A program made the translations under genes and the position numbers. Of a stretch of 64,000 nt of DNA, positions 56,761-64,000 are shown piece by piece. The notes under the pieces are model-generated. The model searched no databases and was not told the DNA's origin. It was given only the letters and a program-made list of their open reading frames with translations. The stretch comes from Bidens hawaiensis (taxonomy: Eukaryota > Streptophyta > Magnoliopsida > Asterales > Asteraceae), in NCBI GenBank assembly GCA_021521415.1, contig JAIQDT010009022.1, positions 27,538 to 91,537 of the forward strand. Direction: 5' to 3'. Position 1 is the first letter of the stretch; every line of letters begins with the position of its first letter.

Positions 56761-57556
56761 AGGATTTTGCTACTTCCTTCACAAGTTCTAGATATTTGAT
56801 TAGTTTTTCTCCTTTAACAACATATGAGTCATTAAAGTGGTTAGAAATTAATAATGAATCTATATATACTTGAAGATACTTGATCCTCATGCACTTAGCT
56901 AATTGCAAACCTGCGATTAAAGCCTCATATTCTGCTTCCTTGTTCGTTGATTGAAATTCACAGGCTATAGACTGGGGTAATAATATGTCCCCATGTGGCG
57001 ATTTCAGTAGGATCCCCAATTCTGTTTCTCTTACGTTGGATGCTCCATCTATGAAGAGGATCCAAGGATCCTTAGTCTTTTCTAGTTGTTGGACCTTCAA
57101 GTCAGCTTTTTTTTGTAGGTCACTAGTGAAATCAGCCACAAAGTCCGCTACTGCTTGAGACTTGATTGCCGTTCTTGGCTCGTATGGGATATCATATGCA
57201 CTTAACTTCACATCCCACTTGGCCATTCTACCTGATAACTCTGGTTTTCTAAGAACATTCTTCACAGGATAATTAGTTCTCAAAATAATAGGATGAGTTT
57301 CAACATAATGTCTCAATTTAGTAAAAGCCATAATGAGTGCAAGGATTAATTTTTCTAAATGAGAATACCTGGCTTCTGCATCTAGAAGACTTTTACTTAC
57401 ATAGTAAACGGGATGTTGTTCACCATCATGATCCTTTACCAAGACGGCACTTAGTGCATTTCCTGAGACAACAAGATATAGATATAAGGATTCTCCATCC
57501 ACGGGCTTCATTAGTGCTGGAGCTGAGGATAAGTAATCCTTTAAGGCTGTAAGCAC
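56747..57556 (-). pseudogene. Tat RNase H pair
   Basis: 270 codons. The first part is the ordinary gypsy RNase H (Tyr-Tyr-Val-Ser-Lys near residue 52, then Glu-Lys-Leu-Ile-Leu-Ala). The second, from about residue 165, is the additional archaeal-type RNase H (Ile-Leu-Phe-Ile-Asp-Gly-Ala-Ser, Glu-Ala-Glu-Tyr-Glu-Ala-Leu, Tyr-Ile-Asp-Ser) that marks the Tat lineage. It joins integrase by a frame change at about 56755 and RT by one at about 57565. Confidence 0.8.
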
Positions 57557-57574
57557 AGCCTCATGCTTCTCTGT

Positions 57575-58300
57575 CTACTCAAACTTCTTATTCTTTCTTA
57601 GGATGTCATAGAAGTCTTTGCACTTCTCGAAGGATCTCGAGATGAACCTACTGAGAGCAGCTATTCTTCCTGTGAGCCTTTGGACATCCTTGGCGTTTGC
57701 AGGAGATTTCAAATTAAGGATGGCTTCAATCTGCTCGGGGCTTGCTTCAATTCCTCTTTTAGTCACCATATATCCCCGAAATTTTCCAGCCTTAACACCG
57801 AAGTGGCATTTTGACGGATTCAATTTCATGTTATACTGGTTAAGGATATTGAAAGCTTCCTCTAGGTCTCTAAGGTGATCCTCAGCTTTCTTCGACTTTT
57901 CCACCATGTCGTCTATGTATACTTCCATAGTCTTTCCCAACTGATCATTGAACATCATGTTGACTAGTCTTTGGTATGTTGCCCCTGCATTTCTTAGTCC
58001 CAACGGCATAGCAGTATAACAGTATATGCCGGTAGGAGTCATGAATGATGTATTCTCCTGATCAGATGGTTCCATCTGAATTTGTTGGAATTCAGAGGAA
58101 GCATCCATAAAGGTAAGCATTTCATGTCCTGCCGTTGCATCCACCATGGAGTCTATATGTGGTAATGGGAAAGGATCCTTGGGGCATGCCTTGTTTAAAT
58201 CGTAAAATCGACGCACACCCTCCACTTTTCATTCTTTTTTGAAACAACGATCACATTAGCTAGCTATCGATGATACTAAACCTCTCTGATCATACCGCCC
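57575..58300 (-). pseudogene. Tat reverse transcriptase
   Basis: The open part (57575-58225) contains Asp-Leu-Asn-Lys-Ala-Cys-Pro-Lys-Asp, Phe-Met-Asp-Ala-Ser-Ser-Glu-Phe-Gln-Gln-Ile, Leu-Arg-Asn-Ala-Gly-Ala-Thr-Tyr-Gln and the catalytic Tyr-Ile-Asp-Asp. Immediately upstream, in another frame (about 58205-58260), lies Trp-Arg-Val-Cys-Val-Asp-Phe-Thr, so one frame change falls inside the first RT motif. Confidence 0.85.
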
Positions 58301-58624
58301 TTAAGAAGTTTTTCAACTTCTTCTTGTATGATCTTGTTCCTTTCAGGAGCGAATTTTCTTCGCTTCTGATGGACGGGTTTAACAGATAAATCAAGGCCTA
58401 ATTTATGAGTAATTACCTCTCTTGAAATACATGTCATGTCTCAGTTCTTTAAGGCAAAGGTAGATCTTCTTCGCTCTAAAAAGGATACTAAATCCTCCTT
58501 AATCTTACTGGGGATACTGGATCCTAGGGAAAACTTTTATCTCTGGATCCTCGGGGTCCAATGATACTTCTTTAAGGTCTTTCTCTCGAGCTTCCAGCAC
58601 GTCCCTAGGATGTTGCTGTGATTG
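58301..58624 (-). other. Degenerate linker between Tat protease and RT
   Basis: 324 bases that in intact relatives would encode the protease-RT linker. Readable only in short pieces because of frame changes and stops. Contains two ggatcc words about 30 bases apart (58518-58548). Confidence 0.5.
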
Positions 58625-59423
58625 CTATGCTATAGTTTGCTTGGCTGTTGGCTTCATTGATGAAGAATAATAGTTCTTGGCCTCTGCTTGGTCACCAACT
58701 ATCTTCACCACTCCCCAAGGAGTAGGTAACTTGATGTATTGGTGATAAGTTGAGGCTACTGCCTTCATTCTATGCAGCAAGGGCCTACCTAAAATAACAT
58801 TGCAACAGGAAAGGTTATCAATAAGACACAATTTTTTATATGAATTTAACCCTTCGATATAAATTGAGAGGTTGATGTCCCCCCAATGTCTCTTTGGTTT
58901 CTCCACTGAAACCGACTAGCACTGATGTTCTAGTGATGATCTTTGAATCTGGTATGCTCATCTTCTTGAGGACATCATGCTGGATAATGTTGACCGAGCT
59001 CCCACCGTCAACTAGGATCCTGCGTACATAATGGTTAGCGAAAAATAAAGTAATAATCAAACCGTTATCATGAGGATCGTGGATGTTTAGTTTATCTTCT
59101 TCATCGAAGAAGATCCTTTCTTCGGTTGTTAGAGTGGTGGATACTATAGGTCGGTCTCCGTTATCCATCTTGATTTCTTTGGCAAGTCTTCTTGCTGCAG
59201 AGAAAGAAGTTCCACAAATGTATGAACCTCCAGAGATGAAATTGACCATTCGGACATCCAGCTTATCCTGGTGAGGATCCTGGATCCTCGACTCGAAGAA
59301 GATTCTCTTATCAGTCACTTGAGTAGTGGGGATAAGCGGTCTTCTTTCATCGTCCAACTCAAATTCTTCTGCGGGACAAGAAGTTTGAATCACGCCGTAT
59401 TCTCTGGAGACGAAGTTGATCAC
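58625..59423 (-). pseudogene. Tat protease region
   Basis: 58836-59423 encodes the pre-protease and protease start: Arg-Arg-Ile-Leu-Val-Asp-Gly-Gly-Ser-Ser-Val-Asn-Ile-Ile, with Asp-Gly-Gly in place of the usual Asp-Thr/Ser-Gly. After a frame change near 58900 the distal part continues at 58625-58906, with Val-Ile-Leu-Gly-Arg-Pro-Leu-Leu. A duplicated block in the pre-protease (Arg-Ile-Phe-Phe twice, about 70 residues apart) points to an internal repeat. Confidence 0.75.
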
Positions 59424-59602
59424 GTGAGCGTCTGGTGGTGGTGGTGTTGCTTTTTGTGAAAGATCTTCAGGATCCTGATCTTGGGTTTCTTCCTTCCCAA
59501 GAGTTTTTTAAAGTGACCCTTGCTTAGGAGGTATCCAATTTCCCTCCTTAAGCCAATGCACTCATCTGTCATGTGGCCAAAGTCTTCGTGAAAAGCACAC
59601 CA
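59424..59602 (-). pseudogene. Tat gag, nucleocapsid end beyond the solo LTR
   Basis: Directly left of the solo LTR the minus strand reads Trp-Cys-Ala-Phe-His-Glu-Asp-Phe-Gly-His-Met-Thr-Asp-Glu-Cys, the Cys/His box of Tat gag, followed by Leu-Arg-Arg-Glu-Ile-Gly. A frame change near 59505 precedes the Pro-rich start of the protease region. Confidence 0.7.
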
Positions 59603-59607
59603 CTTAG
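59603..59607. repeat. Target site duplication of the solo LTR, left copy
   Basis: cttag, repeated exactly at 62729-62733. Confidence 0.88.
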
Positions 59608-62600
59608 TGTAACGATTCCGGCAAATTCAGGTATACCCTAGCCGGTATATACTATTTACGTGTTATTTAATACCGAATATATGAATTATAATGTGTTTAT
59701 ACGAGTATATAAGATTCACAGTACGAATTATACTCGAATGTATAGCTAGTCGTATTGGAAATACGATTAACCGATGAACGATTATTGAAACCCGATCGAA
59801 TCGGGGATTACATTATAGACGAAATATATGATGTTTAGTAAGGTTTACGAAGTATTAAGGCTACGGGATAAGTGAATTATAGCACAGAAAAAGGATTTCG
59901 ATTTATTGGTACGTCGGTACGATAAACGAAACCTTTAACATCAAACCAAGCAAGAGAAGATCGATCAAGCCGAAAAAGATGCACAATGACCGACAATATG
60001 ATGTGTTGAGTCAATAAATGTTATGGTTTAAGTTTTTAAAGTTTTTTTAAATCGGTTTTATATAAATTTTATTTTTAAGCCGAAAAACGACCGTTTTAGC
60101 CTCGTTTTAAGCCGAATTAAGTGTTTAACCGAAAAACAAACTGAACCAGATTATCCACAACATTATCCGGATTACACAATCCAAATGTGTGGCCAAGGTT
60201 TGAGATGTGGGCCCCACCCCACACCATACATGGACCGATCGGTCCATATGGTGCACACACATATCATTTTCTTTTTTTAACACTTCAACTCCACATTTCT
60301 CTCAACATTCTTCAACATTCATCAAAAAACCCAAGTTTTTAAGCAAGAATCATAAGGTATAAACATGTTATTATGGTTTAATCTTGGTTTTTAATTCCAA
60401 AATCTTGAGAAAATGAGGTTTCAAGTGAAAAATGGGTGAAAACCCGAGATGAAACCGATTCTTGCATGATCAAGTGATGTATACAAGTTATACAAGGGAT
60501 CTTGGTCCAAGAAAGGAGTTAAAAGAGTCAAAACGAATTTTTACGGTTAAAATCTTTGTTTTGATGTCTTAACCGAAACCATGAAAGGAATGGCTTGATT
60601 GTGGGTATAACTTGCTTGGTGTGGTGTTATTGTGCTTGTAGGTGTTATATCTAGTTGCTAGCAAAGGCTAGAAAGCAAGATCTTTGCGATCTAAAGCTAG
60701 AAACACAAGGTAGTTCGGTTTTTCGTATGATTTGTGTGATTTGGACAGATTGTGGTAGACTTAGAGTTGGGTCATGAAATTTCACAGAGATGATCTACAC
60801 ATGAAAATATGAGATCTGTGAAATTTTGGTAATTTTTGGATAAAGGATGAATATTTGGTGAATTTAATGCTCGGTTTTGGCTAAAAATGGTGAAAAATAG
60901 CTAAACATCATGAAAAATTCTGGAAAAATTCAGATAAGCTTTTTATAACATATAAAAGTCACACACAAAATTTCAGGTCTATTGGAGAAGTCTAAGTAGG
61001 CTTTTCGGTAAAATGAGATCTAGGGTTTTCTAGCTCGGTTTTGGTGAAAATGGCATGAAAAATGAGTTTTTGGTTCTGTAAAAATTATTGGGAACTATGT
61101 GAATGGCAGGAGTCATCCCAGAAAAATTTGGGATTTTTCTAAGGTCGTTTGGTATTTTCGACATATTTGGTGTTTAAATGACGTTTTAAAATAGATAAAT
61201 AAATGTTAAATATAAAAATTAATTCTGGAAATATTTTTATAAAATTCCTTACTGTCAAAAACTGATTTGTGCAAGATTTCAAGATCCGAGACTAAACGGA
61301 TAATTATTTGTGCTAAACAGAACATAAAAACAAACTTTTAAAGCTTAAAACGCGTAAACCGGCAAAGTTCGCCTAAGCGAGCTGACTGGTGTATAAAAAC
61401 CCTAAAAATGGACTATTTTCATGAAACTAAGTTAATCAAGTAAAAATAAATCATCCGAAAGTAATTCGGATGATTTGGGTAATTTTACCCGATTTAGCAG
61501 TTTCCGGTATACTAAAGACGGAAACGGGCCCCGCGGCCAAACGGGGTGTCTAAACCGAGCTCTAATTTCACCACTTTAATTAAAATATCAGTATCAACTA
61601 TTTTCGGGTCGTATGTGACCAAACTCATTTTTGAAAACATAAAGACGGTTAACCGTGCTAGGCACGCAAAACGAGAAAACAAACTAATGGTAATTTTGAC
61701 TAAAGAACTCTAAGTGATATCACAATCTAAGTCCTGAGAAGTGTTTCGGGGTTAACATTGTCCCCGGATCGTGTACGGTACTGGGTTAACAGTGTCCCCA
61801 GACGTACCGGTTAACACGAATTTAAGTTATATTAATAGAAATTGTGTAGTAACGACTTAGGGATCGTATTACAGATCCGGACCGGTAGCTGTGCACAATA
61901 TTACATCTTTGCTCACAAAAAGGTGAGTTTCACGAGCCCCTTTTTACTGAACTGTTTTAAATATTTTCCCGGGGCGGAAAGCATGTTTTTATCAAAGTGT
62001 TTAAGTACATGCCGATCGCATGGAAATGAATGTATTTATATAATGTTTATTGTACGGGAATCGTACGGTAATGTATTAAGATGGTAATTGTCTGAGTTGC
62101 AAATATTGTAAGGCCCGAAACAGTGTTCTGGGTTAACAGTGTCCCCAGAGGTTATTAAACGTGTTTCTGGGTTAACAGTGTCCCCAGAGGTTATTAAAGG
62201 TGTTTCTGGGTTAACAGTGTCCCCAGAGGTTATTAAATGTATTTCTGGGTTAACAGTGTCCCCAGGGGTTATTAAATGTATCTCTGGGTTAACAGTGTCC
62301 CCAGAGGTTATTAAATGTGTTTCTGGGTTAACAGAGGTTTCACTTGTAGGCTCAGCATAATTACATCGTTAATATATGATTATTAAAATGAATTGTCATG
62401 GTTTATTTAAATTAGTGAAACTCACCAACTATTCGTAGTTGACCCGTTTTCTTTACATGCTTTCTAGGTACACCCAAATTGGAATGAGTGATACGTGCTT
62501 GATGATGTGTGCTATTTTGTGGAAGCTTAAGGGTCTATATTTTGTATTAAACATGTTAACATACTATTGGTAAAACTTATGTGATAACGCCTAGTCGGTA

Positions 62601-62728
62601 ACGAAACTCGGAACAATGTAATACGTTTAAATTATTGTAGTGGTGTTTTCTTTATAAGCAATGCTGTTGATATCAGATGTGTCTGTTGCATCCCGTTTAC
62701 GTTTCCGCTGCGGTTACGGGGTGTTACA
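59608..62728 (+). mobile_element. Solo LTR (3.1 kb) inserted in Tat gag
   Basis: 3121 bp from TGTAACGATTCC to GGTGTTACA (TGTAAC/GTTACA inverted ends), flanked by cttag duplications, with no internal region. This is the product of recombination between the two LTRs of a full element. Orientation plus is suggested by the ggtgagtttcacgagcccc U5-type sequence at 61922. Contains a 39-bp tandem array (62120-62340). No ORF of note. Confidence 0.88.
62120..62340 (+). repeat. 39-bp tandem repeat in the solo LTR, about 5.6 copies
   Basis: Unit built on ctgggttaacagtgtcccca plus gaggttattaaa. Five near-identical copies and one cut short. CTGGG/CCCAG arms allow a hairpin. Two isolated diverged units lie at about 61746-61772 and 61780-61805. 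Because 39 is a multiple of 3 the array reads as 13-residue repeats, but no start context supports translation. Confidence 0.85.
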
Positions 62729-62733
62729 CTTAG
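62729..62733. repeat. Target site duplication of the solo LTR, right copy
   Basis: cttag, equal to 59603-59607. Confidence 0.88.
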
Positions 62734-64000
62734 ACATGTCATTGAAGGCAGTCGTCTTCTCACTCTTTCGGGGCCACCTTGCTTTCTCCCCTAGATCTTT
62801 TATGGTACAAATCAAGCCATGTGTGTCAACGGAGAAGCAATATTCGGAGATGTAGGGATAGTCTTCATCATCATCTCCTTCTTCGACTGCTCGTACATTT
62901 TGATTGTTGAACTTGTTGTACGGCTTTATGTTGTTGTTCCTGTATGGGGATTCTTTCTTTGTTTGATTCCCCAGACGATCCTGGATCCTCTTGTCATCTT
63001 CCAACCATATAAACCTTAATGCTCTGTTCCTTACTTCATCTAGAGACCTGCAAGGAGTCATCACAAGATCATCATAAAAGGGGGAGCCCCTCTGAAGTCC
63101 CATCTTGAAGGCCTCAACAGCAGTAGCCATATCAAGATTAGGATTTCCAGAGCTTTCCTGTCGAACCTCATAACAAAATCCCTAAGGGATTCATCACTTG
63201 GTTGGACAACTCGGTAAAGATCACTAGTTAACTTCTCAAATTTCCTGCTACAGAAAAATTGACTGTTGAACAAGTTAACTAAGTGCGAAAAAGAAGTAAT
63301 TGAAAAGGGAGGAAGACTTAGCAGCCATTTCAATGCTGATCCTGTTAGTGTGGATCCAAAGCCTTTGCACATGCAAGCTTCCTTGAGTCTCTCAGGGATG
63401 GGGTTGATCTCCATCCTTTCTCTGTATTGCGCCACATGTTCTTCAGGATCAGTGGTTCCATCATAACTCTTCATGTTGGGGGTTTGGAATTTCTTTGGGA
63501 TTTCAGCATCACAGATAGGTGGAGCAAATCTGGATAATTTGTGCCTTCCCTCAGGTATCTCGGGGATTGGTCGTATCACCCCGGGAAAACTGGATATCAT
63601 ATCCTTGAGTTCTGTAGCTCCTTGGCCATTGCTTGGTTAATACCTGCATCTTGCATGGAACTACGGTTAGGTTCTAAGGATAAAGGATCATACAAATTAC
63701 CTCTTTGCTGGGCGAAAGTTGGCATCTCGGATGAGTATCTGGGATAAGAAGAGTCAGCGATAGGAGTAGGAACACCCGACGCGATAGATAGCATGGGAAT
63801 GAAATCTCCTTCATGGACTTCGGAGGATCGTTAATATTGGATTCCCAAAGATCCTTGATTCTGATGGAAGGATCCTTGGTGATATAACCCAGAGGACCCT
63901 GGTGGAATGATGGATGATCCCTGCTGGAATAATGAGGATCCTTGAGCCTGTTGACCCATGGACCCCTGTTGAAGGATAGATTCATGGCTGAAACAGTGAG
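62734..64000 (-). pseudogene. Tat gag (capsid and N-terminal region, 5' end outside window)
   Basis: The N-terminal region at about 63600-63985 is Gln/Gly/Ser/Pro-rich and disordered. The capsid core at 63061-63600 has Lys-Ser-Tyr-Asp-Gly-Thr-Thr-Asp-Pro-Glu-Glu-His-Val, Ala-Leu-Lys-Trp-Leu-Leu-Ser-Leu-Pro and Leu-Tyr-Arg-Val-Val-Gln-Pro. The distal part is at 62734-63130. Frame changes lie near 63600 and 63110, plus a stop near 63830 in the N-terminal part. The solo LTR cuts the protein just before its Cys/His box. Confidence 0.8.

Larger units (their letters stand above)
51685..64000 (-). mobile_element. Tat-lineage Ty3/gypsy element with antisense gene (5' end outside window)
   Basis: Minus-strand element: gag at the right, then protease, RT, a second (archaeal-type) RNase H, integrase, a spacer, an antisense spliced ORF, polypurine tract and 3' LTR at the left. 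The extra RNase H (Leu-Phe-Ile-Asp-Gly-Ala-Ser) and the antisense ORF before the 3' LTR are known features of Tat-lineage elements (Retand, Grande). It interrupts the gypsy LTR at 51684 and is interrupted by a solo LTR at 59608-62728. All sense genes carry frame changes. Confidence 0.82.

Noticed and set aside
62120..62340. CRISPR-like array
   Set aside because: Contiguous tandem units without unique spacers, in a plant LTR.
62139..62360. Protein of 13-residue repeats
   Set aside because: Arises because the 39-bp tandem unit is a multiple of 3; no start context or homology.

Overview
The window is plant nuclear heterochromatin made almost entirely of LTR retrotransposons. I found no host protein-coding gene, rRNA or canonical tRNA gene. 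A flowering plant is indicated by the element lineages: Athila, Tat and Tekay-type Ty3/gypsy, and a Sirevirus-type Ty1/copia with a large extra ORF. The composition recalls Asteraceae, but that attribution comes from memory and is not proven here.

The layout is a set of nested insertions. (1) 18232-21086 (+) is an old Ty1/copia derivative with gag and protease but no reverse transcriptase. Its left LTR was cut by (2), a Sirevirus-type copia element on the minus strand (18231 down to 2690, continuing beyond the left edge). The Sirevirus carries gag, protease, integrase, RT, RNase H and a >1000-codon third ORF. That ORF is interrupted at 2689/2690 by (3), an Athila-like element on the minus strand (1-2689, LTR 992-2689). 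(4) 23114-43563 (-) is a complete but decayed Athila-type element with 1.85-1.88 kb LTRs and a perfect 5-bp target duplication (gactc). Inside codons 5-6 of its gag sits (5), a Tekay/Del-type chromovirus at 32158-41485 (+), with nearly identical 2.31 kb LTRs and target duplication agaac. (6) 43569-49270 is a patchwork: a gag fragment, a truncated gypsy LTR and an Athila-like LTR relic split by a small non-autonomous LTR element (46274-48664). (7) 49838-51684 (+) is a gypsy LTR holding a tRNA-like sequence. It is cut by (8), a Tat-lineage Ty3/gypsy element on the minus strand (51685 to beyond the right edge). Its gag is split by (9), a 3.1 kb solo LTR (59608-62728, target duplication cttag).

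In each autonomous-type element the genes would act together. Gag forms the particle, protease matures it, RT/RNase H copies the RNA from a tRNA primer site beside the 5' LTR, and integrase inserts the cDNA. Every polyprotein seen here has stops and/or frameshifts, so no element in the window looks autonomous.

The most unusual points are these. A four-exon gene lies antisense to the Tat gag-pol. The chromovirus leader carries four hairpin repeats with compensatory base changes. The same chromovirus has almost identical LTRs but a badly broken polyprotein. The Sirevirus has a cluster of about 30 short CCCG motifs in front of its third ORF that is mirrored in its LTR. The Tat element is strongly enriched in the palindrome GGATCC.
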